From: Pseudomonas mediterranea CFBP 5447
GTDB lineage: Bacteria > Pseudomonadota > Gammaproteobacteria > Pseudomonadales > Pseudomonadaceae
DNA length: 64,000 bases
Assembly (NCBI RefSeq): GCF_000774145.1
Contig: NZ_KN322961.1
Span: 82,423 to 146,422 of the forward strand
Direction of reading: 5' to 3'
Below, piece by piece: positions 8,298 through 17,567 of this stretch. The notes beneath the pieces were generated by a model that saw only the letters and a program-made list of their open reading frames with translations, searched no databases and was not told where the DNA came from. How positions within the stretch are numbered: position 1 is the first letter of the stretch; every line of letters begins with the position of its first letter. Both the position numbers and the translations under genes were made by a program.

Positions 8298-8788
8298 CTA
8301 CGCAGCAGAGCAACCTGACTCGATGACTCCAAAAAGCCGGTGAACTGCGCATATGACTGCCGGCTTGCGGCCGGCTTGCTTACATTCGCGCTCGCTACGG
8401 CGAAAGTGGTACTGATCGGTCCTACGGTCTCCGAGACGATTGCCCCAGTCTTCGTGTTTGGATCGACCAAATCATCGGCATGAATCTCGGTTGCCAGCGC
8501 AAGCTGACCTGCCTTGATCTGTGCCGGAATCTCGTCGGAGGGAGCGATCCACTGCCCCCGTTTAACGCGTGCCCTGGGCCAGGCAAGAGCCTGATGCGGA
8601 CTCACCTCGTAGCCTTTCCAGGGCATGGAACTCATTTCCAACGCTGCCCGGCGCAGTAGCTCCTCCTGCGCGACTTCATCCACTGGTACGGTCTTGCCGA
8701 AGTTCGCGGCATAGGTGACCAGTTCGGCTGCGGTCGCAAAGCTGTCAGCACCTGGCACCACTTGGCCTGTCTCGATCACCAATGCCAT
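8294..8788 (-). CDS. Head completion protein, DnaT-like
   Basis: The start at 8788 (MALVIETGQVVPGADSFATA) overlaps the end of the upstream gene and has GGAG 9 bases before it. The 164-residue protein contains EELLRRAALEMSSMPWKGY and QALAWPRARVK, hallmarks of the phage family annotated as DnaT-like. That family sits at the head-tail connector position in many siphophages. Structural role as adaptor is inferred from position. Confidence 0.7.
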   Translation of the reverse strand: MALVIETGQVVPGADSFATAAELVTYAANFGKTVPVDEVAQEELLRRAALEMSSMPWKGYEVSPHQALAWPRARVKRGQWIAPSDEIPAQIKAGQLALATEIHADDLVDPNTKTGAIVSETVGPISTTFAVASANVSKPAASRQSYAQFTGFLESSSQVALLRS

Positions 8789-8792
8789 AGCG

Positions 8793-9191
8793 TTACTCCG
8801 CTTCGTCCAGCAATTTCTGCAGATCCGGTTTGGAGGCGCTTGCCAAGTAAGCAATGCCCTTAGCATCCAGCGCTGCCTTCAGATCATCGACCTTCAGGCC
8901 ATCAGAGGGCTTCTTCGCTGACTCCTTGACCCGCTCCCGCACCAACGATTCGTCGCCGTCAGTGAACAGCTCACCGAAATGAGTGCGCATGTGCTTTACC
9001 ACGTACTCGGGATTGGTGTGATCGCCCGGAAGTGCAGACAAGGCGGAATCCAACTCCTCGCGTGTAGGGGAGATGGTTTCGATCTGGGCGCCCGTGGGTT
9101 GGAACCGGGAGTCAATGATCCGCAGGCCCTGGCCGCGCAGTTCGGCTTTCCGCTCCGGCAGCACCGGATGCGGCTCGTAATGAATTTCCAT
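8793..9191 (-). CDS. Capsid-adjacent protein with C-terminal HeH/LEM-like domain
   Basis: A 132-residue protein starting MEIHYEPHPVLPERKAELRG with a strong CAGGAG site 7 bases upstream of the ATG at 9191. The C-terminal 35 residues (LKVDDLKAALDAKGI...LQKLLDEAE) form a short helix-extended-loop-helix of the HeH/LEM/SAP type. In lambda the small gpFI gene follows the capsid gene and helps packaging; this gene holds that position, so a similar role is possible but unproven. Confidence 0.65.
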   Translation of the reverse strand: MEIHYEPHPVLPERKAELRGQGLRIIDSRFQPTGAQIETISPTREELDSALSALPGDHTNPEYVVKHMRTHFGELFTDGDESLVRERVKESAKKPSDGLKVDDLKAALDAKGIAYLASASKPDLQKLLDEAE

Positions 9192-9241
9192 GATGATCTC
9201 CTGAGGAAAGAGGCGACCCAGCAGGGCCGCCAATATCGGCT

Positions 9242-10222
9242 TTAGGCCTGGCCGATCGCCATAACACCAGCAGTGTGCTTGATGCTGGTAGCAACCTTGT
9301 CCCAGTTGGCACCAGTACCCAGCGCGGCGTCAGACGGAGAAGCACCGCCGTTGGCGATATCCCAGGCGTAGCCGCGCAGTCCCACGCCGAAGCTGTAGTC
9401 GATCTGCAGCGTGGTTTCGATGCGGTCCTTCCCGTTGCTGGTATCGATGTTCGAGATCAAGTCCCGGGCATCGTGGACAGTAGCTGCGCCCTGAGTGAGT
9501 GACAGCACACGGCGTTTGGCAGGAGCCGCAGGGGTGGTCGTTGCGGCGCTGTAGAGTGCCGGGGCATCAGTAACGACGATCAGGCGACCCAGGATGTCCA
9601 CCACCTGCACACTACCAGCCAGAAACAGGCGCTCGGCGTTGGCGAGGTTCTGGCCGATGAAGCCGTGGAACTGCGCACCATCCATGACCTGGGCGATCAG
9701 TTGGCTGGAGCTATCGCCGAACAGGGCGTGACTGTCGTTGACCGAGATGTAATCCAGCTTTTTCGAGCCGGATACGTCCACAACTGCCGCGGCACCTTGA
9801 TTACCGATGGCTGCTGCCAGAGAGGCGATAGCGGTATTGAGCTGGTCCTGCAGCAGCGACTCAGCAAAGAAGCGGGAAGCCACTTCAACGCCTTCAGCAG
9901 TCGGCTTGCGCAGCCAGGTCATTTGCGATGGCTCATAGCGTACCGGACCAAAACCGCCTGCAACTTTCACCGTGTTGTGGCTGAGTTGGGTGAGATCAAC
10001 CGAAGCGACGGCGCCATTCGCACTGTTGCGGTTAACACGACGGCGCGCACCGGCCAGGCTGGCGTAGAAGCTGGTTTGCAGGAAATCGCCACTGAAACCT
10101 TCAGTGGTCAGCAAAATAGCGCCGCCGCTCGCAGCATTGAAGCGATCCACCATCTGCGCCAGCGTCTCGATAGTCGCGGGCATGAAGTAGGTGTTGAACA
10201 CCTCCATATCGGAAAGTGCCAT
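9242..10222 (-). CDS. Major capsid protein
   Basis: A 326-residue protein (MALSDMEVFNTYFMPATIET) with RYEPSQMTWLRKPTAEGVEVA near residue 95, SVNDSHALFGDSS near 180 and GLRGYAWDIANGG near 285. These features and the place downstream of a scaffold-like gene identify it as the HK97-fold major coat protein. It lacks any recognisable protease-cleaved delta domain, so the separate upstream gene likely serves as scaffold. Confidence 0.85.
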   Translation of the reverse strand: MALSDMEVFNTYFMPATIETLAQMVDRFNAASGGAILLTTEGFSGDFLQTSFYASLAGARRRVNRNSANGAVASVDLTQLSHNTVKVAGGFGPVRYEPSQMTWLRKPTAEGVEVASRFFAESLLQDQLNTAIASLAAAIGNQGAAAVVDVSGSKKLDYISVNDSHALFGDSSSQLIAQVMDGAQFHGFIGQNLANAERLFLAGSVQVVDILGRLIVVTDAPALYSAATTTPAAPAKRRVLSLTQGAATVHDARDLISNIDTSNGKDRIETTLQIDYSFGVGLRGYAWDIANGGASPSDAALGTGANWDKVATSIKHTAGVMAIGQA

Positions 10223-10330
10223 GTGGTATTACCCCTTTTTTGGTATTGCCCGGACGGGCGGATTTTAAGGAAAGTCGGGGTATCCACCCCATAGCGCCGC
10301 ACCCCATCCGGGATTACAGCCTTCCTCCGA

Positions 10331-11116
10331 TCAGCCGTTGGACAGATCGGGAAATTGCGAGCTGATCGCGGCAAGACGCTCTTCACGCGACCCGCCGAAA
10401 TTGCCTTGAGTTTTGCCAGGTACAACCTTGTTGCCGTTCTGGCCTGCGCCGCTGCCCGACTGATTATTCCCCTTCAAGATTTGATCCTTATAGGGGTACT
10501 GATCGACCAAGGTTTCCAGAGCTTCATCGAAGTCGGCCAGTTCTCCAGCGCGGGAGCGGCTGTAAATTTTGTTGCCGGCTTGGTCGTAGGCCACGACCTT
10601 GCCGTCCTCGAATTTGAAGGATTGGCCGAAACGGGCCTGGACCAGGTCTGCTGGAATGGAAAACTTCTCACCGATCAACTTGGAGCGATTGAAGTTGCCG
10701 CCGATGACCTCTCCATAGAGTTGGCTCTGCACCTTCTCCAGATCGGCGGTGAGGGCCTTCTCACGCTCAGTCGAAGCCTTTGCTGCAGCAGCTACCTGCT
10801 CTTCCGCCGCTCGCTTGGCGGCCGCCTTGATCTCTTCAACCTTGCCGACGGTAACCAGATCGCCGTCTTTCAGATTCTTCACCGTTTCCAGGGCCTTGAG
10901 TGCTGCCGCTGCATCCTCGATACCTTCGAAAGACTTGGCGCGTGCCTCGGCCTGCTCCTTCGCCTCGCGGTGGCCCTGAGCTTCTCGGTTCAGCGCAGAA
11001 ATCTTGCTGACGGCGGATTGCGCATCGAAGGGCGCTTCTTTGCCATCATCGTAGACGTAGACCGGCTGGCCGTTCTGTACAACCACGTTGCCGTTTTCGT
11101 CGAGTTTGAGTTTCAT
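10331..11116 (-). CDS. Capsid scaffold protein
   Basis: A 261-residue protein starting MKLKLDENGNVVVQNG at 11116, where GGAG lies 8 bases upstream. The central 120 residues are a highly charged Ala/Glu/Lys coiled coil (EEIKAAAKRAAEEQVAAAAK). The C-terminus has a Gly/Asn linker followed by REERLAAISSQFPDL. Length, coiled coil and location directly before the capsid gene are typical of scaffolding proteins that direct procapsid assembly. Confidence 0.75.
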   Translation of the reverse strand: MKLKLDENGNVVVQNGQPVYVYDDGKEAPFDAQSAVSKISALNREAQGHREAKEQAEARAKSFEGIEDAAAALKALETVKNLKDGDLVTVGKVEEIKAAAKRAAEEQVAAAAKASTEREKALTADLEKVQSQLYGEVIGGNFNRSKLIGEKFSIPADLVQARFGQSFKFEDGKVVAYDQAGNKIYSRSRAGELADFDEALETLVDQYPYKDQILKGNNQSGSGAGQNGNKVVPGKTQGNFGGSREERLAAISSQFPDLSNG

Positions 11117-11192
11117 CTGTATGTCTCCGGGCATCCGCCCATTTGGTAGGCCATCCGGCCCGGTGCGGCGCTATCCATCCGGAATCGCGCCC

Positions 11193-11222
11193 ATAAAAAA
11201 GCCCCGGCGGATGCCAGGGCTT
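11193..11222 (-). terminator. Intrinsic terminator before the scaffold gene
   Basis: On the minus strand AAGCCC-TGGCATCCGCCG-GGGCTT is followed by TTTTAT; inner bases TGGC/GCCG extend the stem partly. It follows the small gene ending at 11245 and lies inside the late operon. Confidence 0.75.
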
Positions 11223-11244
11223 GATGTAATTAAAAACGTGAAGG

Positions 11245-11493
11245 CTAGTTGTGAACGGTAGCCATGATTTTGTAGCCGCCGTCTGGGTACCCATCGGACC
11301 TTACGGTTCGCTTGGGAAAGCGGGCTTTCAACCATGCCACGAATTGGTCGCGAATCTCTGATCCCACAGATATCTGCTCAGGCTTATCCAACACAAAGGA
11401 AAATGTCTGAACCGCTTTATTTGGTTCTCGCTCCTCTCTGTCTTCAACTGCCTGCTTCAACACTTCAAGCGTGGAGCTAATAACGTCAGACAT
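11245..11493 (-). CDS. Small phage protein of unknown function
   Basis: An 82-residue protein (MSDVISSTLEVLKQAVEDRE) with an acidic helical N-terminus and a basic C-terminus (WLKARFPKRTVRSDGYPDGG). The ATG at 11493 has GGAGGTGG 6 bases upstream, so it is preferred over in-frame starts at 11532 and 11505. It lies between head morphogenesis and scaffold genes and is followed by a terminator. No family is recognised. Confidence 0.6.
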   Translation of the reverse strand: MSDVISSTLEVLKQAVEDREEREPNKAVQTFSFVLDKPEQISVGSEIRDQFVAWLKARFPKRTVRSDGYPDGGYKIMATVHN

Positions 11494-11533
11494 CGCCACC
11501 TCCATATCAAGGGGATGGACTCTAAGGCTCAAG

Positions 11534-11785
11534 TCAGCTCAAGACAACCCTCTCGCCTTGGAGCAGGCAACCAACGCATATCAGGGTCTTCGTCCCCCCA
11601 GCAGGCTTGCCGCTCTTGATCATTACGCCAATCTTCGTTTCGATCACCTCTCGCCCTCCGCATCGATGACACTGAAGCATCTCCGCCGGCTTTGGCATGG
11701 CTCGCACGCGCTTGCGTACCTGCTCCGCCGGAGTGTCCGGGGCTGGCGTGCCTTGGATGAGGTGAAGGCGGGGTTTCTCGGTCAT
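11534..11785 (-). CDS. Small zinc-ribbon-like phage protein
   Basis: An 83-residue protein with two cysteine pairs, CHRCGG at residue 39 and CVGC at about 71, spaced as in a zinc ribbon. The N-terminus (MTEKPRLHLIQGTPAPD) is likely disordered. Its ATG overlaps the end of the head morphogenesis gene by 4 bases. Homologues commonly sit next to terminase/portal genes in Pseudomonas phages; function unknown. Confidence 0.65.
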   Translation of the reverse strand: MTEKPRLHLIQGTPAPDTPAEQVRKRVRAMPKPAEMLQCHRCGGREVIETKIGVMIKSGKPAGGTKTLICVGCLLQGERVVLS

Positions 11786-12894
11786 GCTGCCATCTTAGCG
11801 AATGTCGCTGCGTCCCGCTCACGCAACTGCTCCAAAGTGAGGAACGTACCATTCGGGGAGTAGAACTCTTCGAGCTTCATGCCGTCGCGCATCATCTTGG
11901 CCCGGACAGGGCCCAGCACCTGCTCCTGGCGTTCCGCCGACTGTCGGCCCAGCCATTCGGCATAGGTCGTATCTGCCGGCACCTGGCCGTCCATACTGGC
12001 CCGCTGCTGCTGTGTCATCTCATCTACCGGAATGCCAAGTTCACGCCAGGACCTGGTCCGCGGCGTTGAGGTCGACCTGCAGTTGAAGTGAATCCGGCCA
12101 GGCCCTTCGAGCCAGGGCACCTTGTGACCAATTGGGCGATGGGTGCCAACCTCGTAGGGAAGCTTGTCCCGGATGCGGCAGTCCTTGGAGGTTTTGGTAT
12201 CCAGGGTGCTGGTCCAATCCTCCGACGCGATCAGATCGCTGTTTGCAGCGTTGAAGTTCTCCCGGGCCACGGCCGCGGTATGGCTGACTGCCGTGCGCAC
12301 GATTGAAGCCAGGTCCTGCCGTGGACGCTCCAAGAAGCCATCGGCGTAGTTGTTCGCCCTGCTGCCCCGGATACTGCGCACGATCTGGTCAGTGGTCTTG
12401 CCCTCCAGATAACCGATGCGGACTGCATTGCGAATCTTCGCCATCCGGCCCGCTGCAATCTCCTTGCCCCAGTTGCGCAGCAAACGTCCCTGAAAGGGCC
12501 TCGCCATAGCGGCCGCATAGATTTGCTCCGCACCGATGCTGACGATTGGGAAGCGGACCAGAACCGGCTCAGGCACCGTCGCCTTGAACAGATCCTGCTG
12601 CCAATCCATTTCGTATCCGGCGAAACCCTTCAGCTCGGTTTCGAGCAGCTCCATGACCTGGGCATACGCAGCCTCGTTGACCGCACGGACCTCATCCAGC
12701 AGCCCTTCCAGGCGCTCCACCGTGAACGACTCGGCCGGCATTCGCTCCAGGGCTTCGGCCAGTGCGGCCGTCAGGCTGGCATCGGACCGATTCAGCAAAG
12801 CGATGATGCGGCGCACTACGCCCAGCTTGTACTTGTCGAGGTCTACGGCGTGCGCCAGGCCCTCGTCCCGCAGTGTCTCGTTGACCGTTGCCAT
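11782..12894 (-). CDS. Phage head morphogenesis protein (Mu F/SPP1 gp7-like)
   Basis: A 370-residue minor head protein. The C-terminal half contains the family core: DWTSTLDTKTSKDCRIRD, then GPGRIHFNCRSTSTP, a conserved Asp/Cys/His/Cys set. The N-terminal half is helical (MATVNETLRDEGLAHAVDLD). It follows the portal gene without a gap, the usual arrangement. Such proteins enter the procapsid with the portal and help genome ejection or DNA packaging. Confidence 0.88.
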   Translation of the reverse strand: MATVNETLRDEGLAHAVDLDKYKLGVVRRIIALLNRSDASLTAALAEALERMPAESFTVERLEGLLDEVRAVNEAAYAQVMELLETELKGFAGYEMDWQQDLFKATVPEPVLVRFPIVSIGAEQIYAAAMARPFQGRLLRNWGKEIAAGRMAKIRNAVRIGYLEGKTTDQIVRSIRGSRANNYADGFLERPRQDLASIVRTAVSHTAAVARENFNAANSDLIASEDWTSTLDTKTSKDCRIRDKLPYEVGTHRPIGHKVPWLEGPGRIHFNCRSTSTPRTRSWRELGIPVDEMTQQQRASMDGQVPADTTYAEWLGRQSAERQEQVLGPVRAKMMRDGMKLEEFYSPNGTFLTLEQLRERDAATFAKMAA

Positions 12895-14271
12895 TTACAG
12901 CACCCCGAGTGCTGGCCCCTGGTCAGTGATCCGTTGCTTTTCCTCCTCCCAGTTCAAGTCGTCGGAAACGACGCCACGGCGCTGGAATTCGGAGAACAGG
13001 GTCTGATCCGAAAGACGACCCTGCGATGCCATATTGAGCAGCAGAGGCAGGGTTGTTTCAGGGGCGAAATCCACATCGAAATTACCATTGAGCTGGACGT
13101 GCCCGCCCTCTGGCTGATTGGTCCATGCCGCGAAGAACTGCAACACCTGGTCGATCATGTCCTCGAAAGATCCAGCCATGGTCTGTAGCGGGCTCATTTC
13201 CTGAGCGGCTTCGTCCTCGGCCTGGGTGGCGGTCTTGGTTGCCTGCTTGTCCTTCTGAAGCAGCTTCGCTCCGGCCAGGCGCATGTCATCGACCAGATCC
13301 TGCAAGGCTGTTCGCCCTGCTCCGATGGCCGCTCCCGTGTGCTCCACCCACTTCATGTCGCCATCCTTCGGCAACTTGGTAGCGGTGCTGGTGCCGACCT
13401 TCAACTCGAAGGCAGCGTCATCGATGCCGATGATCGCCAACATGGGCACCCGGGCGACATGCAGGATGTTGTCCTGATCGCTCTGCGACTGCCAGTGCTT
13501 CACCGCCAGATGGGCCAGCTCGAGCAGAGGTGGTGTGGCGGTCATGAAGCCGGTACGCTTCGTGTAGAACGTCGCCAGGGCGATCATATCCAGGCTTGTC
13601 GTGCCCTGGTCATGCAGCGCCCATTCCTTACCGCCCTTCTGGCTATCGCGCTCGCGGTAGGTTGCCCAGGCGCCAGGTATCAGCACTCGAATCTGCAAGA
13701 TTGGCTTCACGCCGAACAGACCGTCATCCTCTTCGATGCACTCCATGTAGCGGAACTGCGTCAGGACCTGGCCGCCATTCTTTGAAGCAGACCGCCAGCC
13801 CAGGACCTGATCGGGCCGGATCATAACGGCGTATGGGCGAACCCCGGCAGCCTTATCGTCTGCCCGAGTAATAAGCCCTTCAGCTTTTGGGTAGTCCACC
13901 AGCACATGGCAAAGGCCGTGGGACAGCCCGACAGAGAACACCGTCTGAGCCCAAACCTGCAGATTGTTGCCCTGACGGTCGATGTCTTCGGTGTAAACCT
14001 GGATCGATTCCGGGATATCGTCGCTCAGCACAATCGGCTCGGCGAACACCCGACCGGTCATGTTCTGCACCGTCTCGCTGTACGCTGGTAGCAAGGTCGA
14101 GCTGTTGAGGCGATCCCTGTAAGCGTCGTCTTCCTCCTTGGGCCACTTGGGCAGGAATTTCTTGCCGGCGGCCCGCATCGCCTTGGTCCCGCCCATCAGC
14201 GCATCGACGATCTCCCAGTCCTGGCGCATGGCATCCACGGCCGGCAGTGTTTTGCTTGGGTCATCGCTCAT
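12895..14271 (-). CDS. Portal protein (DUF4055 type)
   Basis: A 458-residue protein (MSDDPSKTLPAVDAMRQDWE) containing NSSTLLPAYSETVQNMTGRV near residue 55 and the long helical crown-like C-terminus. The DUF4055 portal family has this size and start. It forms the dodecameric ring through which DNA enters. The gene begins 3 bases after the large terminase gene ends. Confidence 0.88.
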   Translation of the reverse strand: MSDDPSKTLPAVDAMRQDWEIVDALMGGTKAMRAAGKKFLPKWPKEEDDAYRDRLNSSTLLPAYSETVQNMTGRVFAEPIVLSDDIPESIQVYTEDIDRQGNNLQVWAQTVFSVGLSHGLCHVLVDYPKAEGLITRADDKAAGVRPYAVMIRPDQVLGWRSASKNGGQVLTQFRYMECIEEDDGLFGVKPILQIRVLIPGAWATYRERDSQKGGKEWALHDQGTTSLDMIALATFYTKRTGFMTATPPLLELAHLAVKHWQSQSDQDNILHVARVPMLAIIGIDDAAFELKVGTSTATKLPKDGDMKWVEHTGAAIGAGRTALQDLVDDMRLAGAKLLQKDKQATKTATQAEDEAAQEMSPLQTMAGSFEDMIDQVLQFFAAWTNQPEGGHVQLNGNFDVDFAPETTLPLLLNMASQGRLSDQTLFSEFQRRGVVSDDLNWEEEKQRITDQGPALGVL

Positions 14272-14273
14272 AT

Positions 14274-15587
14274 TTACATTCTCAGAGATTCGCTGGAGGC
14301 GGTTCGGATCTTGATTGGGTACCGCTTGGCAATGAAGTAGCCGGGGGCATCGACCAGGTGGTCATAGCCGGCCTTCTTGTCGGGCTCGCCCTTGTCGTTG
14401 TAGACCTGCCGTTCAAGGCATTGGGTGTACTTGGGGCACTGGTCAACGTTCACCCGGTACCGGCGCTCGCCGTATGTGTTGGCGAACATCGCGCACATGG
14501 CGTTGACCCGGTCCTTCACCGCGGGGTTGGTCGAGTCCACCACTACGGTGAAGCCGGCCTTTCTCAGCAGTGACAGGTCGGACTCGCTGGCGCTCTTGCT
14601 GCTGGTGTTCTGGCCGCTGGCGTCCGGGTAGATGGCAATACTGTGATCAGGGAAGCGAAGCTTGATCTTCTCGATCATCTCGGGCGTGTCACGCACATCG
14701 AAAAACTCACTGAGAGCCAATGGCAAATCGTCACGAATGACATGCACCACTGCCGCCATCTTCATGACGTTGAAGTCCATGCCGATGTGCAGCGCCTCAC
14801 CGCGCTTGATCGTCTCGCTGGTGCGGTTCGCCTCACGGTTGAATGTGTAGTAGACGACCCCTTGATAATTCTCGAAGCTGGCCTCGTACTCCTGCCTGAA
14901 CGTCCGCGGGTCCATCTTGCGACGGGCAGCGTCGAGTTCATCAGCGGGAACGTTGCCGCCGTCGAGCGAGGTATAGAGCCAGCTCTTGTGGTCCGGCTCA
15001 TGGCCTGGCCGCCCGTCTTGGTAGGTGTCGTAGCAGTGATTGAAGCCTTTCGGCGTACCGATGCGCAGCGCATGGCCGCCCTTCCGCATCCCGATACCTG
15101 GAATCGTGTACTGACAGGTGGACAGCATCGGCCGCAGGACTTCCTCCCAGGCCTCCCACGGGCAGTCGGCCCATTCGTCCACCAGGACAAAGAACAGACC
15201 CGAGCCGCGCAGGTTGTCGTAGTTGTCCAGCCCCACCACGCGCATGACATGACCAGACTTCAGCGTAATCGAGCATTCCGTCTCGTTCGGGCGGTACGCT
15301 CGCCATGCTTCGGGAATGGCCTGCTTCAGTCGCCGCCAGAACACACGCTTGGCCTGCTTGAAGGTCGGCGCCCCATACCAGATCTCGTCCTCAACGCTCA
15401 CGCCCCACTCAGCAGCCAGTCGCGCAGCGCGGCGCATCTCCGCCTTACCCAGGAACGTCTTGCCGAATCGTCGGCCACACACCGCATCACGGAAACGCGC
15501 TTCAGGCTGGAAGCCCCAGCAATAAATGTTCGCCTGTTTCGGCGTCAGCTTTACCGGTGGCTCATAGGTACGGGGTAGTCGGAACAT
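14274..15587 (-). CDS. Terminase large subunit
   Basis: The ATPase/nuclease that packages DNA into the procapsid. Residues 38-44 read GRRFGKT, an arginine-type Walker A; residues 131-141 LFFVLVDEWAD form the Walker B. The nuclease domain shows GMDFNVMKMA near residue 278, YPDASGQNTSS near 325, and the final acidic site in YDHLVDAPGYF near 415. Start at 15587 (MFRLPRTYEP) overlaps the small subunit gene by 26 bases. Confidence 0.95.
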   Translation of the reverse strand: MFRLPRTYEPPVKLTPKQANIYCWGFQPEARFRDAVCGRRFGKTFLGKAEMRRAARLAAEWGVSVEDEIWYGAPTFKQAKRVFWRRLKQAIPEAWRAYRPNETECSITLKSGHVMRVVGLDNYDNLRGSGLFFVLVDEWADCPWEAWEEVLRPMLSTCQYTIPGIGMRKGGHALRIGTPKGFNHCYDTYQDGRPGHEPDHKSWLYTSLDGGNVPADELDAARRKMDPRTFRQEYEASFENYQGVVYYTFNREANRTSETIKRGEALHIGMDFNVMKMAAVVHVIRDDLPLALSEFFDVRDTPEMIEKIKLRFPDHSIAIYPDASGQNTSSKSASESDLSLLRKAGFTVVVDSTNPAVKDRVNAMCAMFANTYGERRYRVNVDQCPKYTQCLERQVYNDKGEPDKKAGYDHLVDAPGYFIAKRYPIKIRTASSESLRM

Positions 15588-16038
15588 TATCGTCTGGCTC
15601 CAGCGTGTACTCAGCAACTGCGTGCTGCTGGTCCGCCTGGGAGCCCAGGGGTTTTTCAGGTTCGAGGCGGCGATTCACGTAGACATCACCCACCTCTTTG
15701 GCGGCCTGCTCGAGGATCTGCATGGCCAAGGCGATGTTCTTCATCGTCTCGGCCTTCTCCACGAACCGGTTCATGGCGCGGAGGCGATAGGCGCGGTTTG
15801 CGATCGGGATCTCTGCCGTTTCTTCACGGAACCGCTTGCGGGCATCCTCAAACATCGTCACCCAGCGCTTGGCCAAGCCTTTCCCGGATGTCTTCGTGGG
15901 GTCGTGTGTCTCAACCTGCTGGCGAGTCACCGTGATTCCGTATTCCTTTTGGACGGCTTCAACAACCTGTGAAGGCGTGTCGAAGCACGCCAAGGCCTGA
16001 ACGATAAAGGCCTTCACGTCGTTTTGAAGGGCTGCCAT
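15562..16038 (-). CDS. Terminase small subunit (DUF2280)
   Basis: A 158-residue protein starting MAALQNDVKAFIVQALACFD, with an N-terminal helix-turn-helix (TPSQVVEAVQKEYGITVTRQ) for DNA recognition, a central helical region and a disordered tail. This is the DUF2280 family, found directly upstream of the large terminase gene in Pseudomonas siphophages. Confidence 0.88.
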   Translation of the reverse strand: MAALQNDVKAFIVQALACFDTPSQVVEAVQKEYGITVTRQQVETHDPTKTSGKGLAKRWVTMFEDARKRFREETAEIPIANRAYRLRAMNRFVEKAETMKNIALAMQILEQAAKEVGDVYVNRRLEPEKPLGSQADQQHAVAEYTLEPDDNVPTTPYL

Positions 16039-16069
16039 AGATTTTCATCCGTCCAGAGCCTGTCCAGAA

Positions 16070-16693
16070 TCAGGCCGACTTGAGCAGACAGGTTCCGCAG
16101 GCCCTCGCAATGTTCAATTTCCCCACCTCGGCAGGACTGTTTGCAGCATCCACCAACGCTTGAACGTCAGGGCTCGCACCATAGCGGCGGACCACGCCGA
16201 CGAACTCCTCGACGTCGTGTCCGCGCATCTCAAGCTTGGGCAAACCGTCCTGTGTGAACTTGGGTGCGCCGTACTGATCCTTCGCCTGGGCGATGTGGTA
16301 CAGCTCATGTTCGACCAGCGCGCAGAAGTCAGCGTCGGAGCACTCGGCACAGTAGTCAGCAGCCAGGGTGATGATGTAGGCCGGCACATCGCCGAACCAA
16401 TCACGCATCTGTTGCTCCATCCGGGCCTTCTGCCAACCGCCAGCTCGGAATGCTAGCTGCTCGGCCTGGCCCACCACCGTCCTACCCTTCTTCGTGAAGG
16501 CGGCAGACGCCCACATCACACGAATGTTCGCATCGATCAGATGGGCATGCTCTTCGTTGTGGATGCTACCGGTTTCGGCGAGGATCTCGGCTTGGAGCCA
16601 CTCCCAGACTTCGGGAGCTGGGATAACGCTAGACGGGGAGTTGTCGCTATCACTCAACAAGCCAAGGCTTTTTGGTGGCATTGGCCTTTTCAT
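16070..16693 (-). CDS. Putative phage metallopeptidase
   Basis: A 207-residue protein with a zincin motif, VEHELYHIAQ (HExxH) at about residue 127, plus a downstream conserved HDVEEFVGVV stretch. This is the phage metallopeptidase family seen near terminase genes in several Pseudomonas phages. Substrate is unknown; procapsid maturation and host interaction are both possible. Confidence 0.8.
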   Translation of the reverse strand: MKRPMPPKSLGLLSDSDNSPSSVIPAPEVWEWLQAEILAETGSIHNEEHAHLIDANIRVMWASAAFTKKGRTVVGQAEQLAFRAGGWQKARMEQQMRDWFGDVPAYIITLAADYCAECSDADFCALVEHELYHIAQAKDQYGAPKFTQDGLPKLEMRGHDVEEFVGVVRRYGASPDVQALVDAANSPAEVGKLNIARACGTCLLKSA

Positions 16694-16743
16694 GGTGATT
16701 ACCTACCAGGGAGGGTCTGGTCCTCGAGGAGTAAACGTTGTCA

Positions 16744-17064
16744 TCAGACGAAATTGACGGTCGTCAGTTGAATACCGGATTCACCCAGAAGGTCCACGAC
16801 CTCTTGGCCGGTCAGCATTTCACACGATACTTCAATGTTGACTGACATTATTTCGTCGTCAATTTTGTTCTTCAGTACGGTTAATCCGTAGGTCAGTGCC
16901 TGGTCCTTCGAGGTGAACGTTAAAATCTGACCGGGTACAAACCAACCGTCTCGAATGAATTGGACAGTGGTTCGCTCGGACCAGATGGGACGAGACAAAT
17001 AGATGGACGTGTTGTGCGATGCCGTATTGAAACGGATGGATTGTGTTGTGATGTTCACTTTCAT
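16744..17064 (-). CDS. Unknown phage protein
   Basis: A 106-residue protein (MKVNITTQSIRFNTASHNTS) with mixed beta composition; no membrane segment or cysteine motif. Start at 17064 is favoured over the in-frame ATG at 17091 because the extra residues look like spacer, though no clear ribosome site is seen. The GC content is lower than in neighbours, which suggests a late addition. Confidence 0.5.
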   Translation of the reverse strand: MKVNITTQSIRFNTASHNTSIYLSRPIWSERTTVQFIRDGWFVPGQILTFTSKDQALTYGLTVLKNKIDDEIMSVNIEVSCEMLTGQEVVDLLGESGIQLTTVNFV

Positions 17065-17222
17065 ACCTTTTTGTTTAGCCAGGATTGGCATAGGTATTTA
17101 GTGGGCGACTACTACCAAAATCGCAAAAAAAGGCCATTTCATTGAAAAATTAACGAGTTATTTGTAACAAATTAATTCACGTCGGTTTTTTCGATATCTG
17201 TCCAGTTATCACGTGTCGCGAC

Positions 17223-17567
17223 TCACTTGGCTCGACGCTCTATTCCGCCCGGGGCCTTGTCACAGCCCATGCAGTGCTCGCAGTTCAGGTGACGGCAGAT
17301 CCAGGCCTTGACCCTCTGCCAATACGTGACCATGAACAAATGACGGACGCCGGCCAGGGCCAGGGCGATGTGCAGCGTCAACCCGGCAATCGTGGGACCG
17401 AACAGGAAGCTGTTGTGCCCTGTGGTCACAACATAGGCGCTGATGGCGATGGTCGAGTAGATAAGCTTCCCAAGGATGCCGTCCCTCACCTTCCCGCTCA
17501 CCACGCACCAGAACGCCCACAACGCGATGAAGGCACAGGCGATGGAATTGATCAGTTCGAGTTTCAT
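17223..17567 (-). CDS. Small membrane protein, holin-partner candidate
   Basis: A 114-residue protein with three hydrophobic segments, at residues 5-24 (INSIACAFIALWAFWCVV), 34-53 and 58-80, and a Cys/His-rich cytoplasmic-type tail (CRHLNCEHCMGC). It overlaps the upstream holin-like gene by 4 bases. This pairing and the location between the Q-position gene and terminase suggest an antiholin or second holin. The tail resembles a metal-binding knuckle. Confidence 0.6.
   Translation of the reverse strand: MKLELINSIACAFIALWAFWCVVSGKVRDGILGKLIYSTIAISAYVVTTGHNSFLFGPTIAGLTLHIALALAGVRHLFMVTYWQRVKAWICRHLNCEHCMGCDKAPGGIERRAK

Noticed and set aside
11529..11852. Minus-strand frame overlapping the zinc-ribbon gene.
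   Set aside because: It overlaps in another phase; the 83-residue frame has paired cysteines and an ATGA overlap with the upstream gene.
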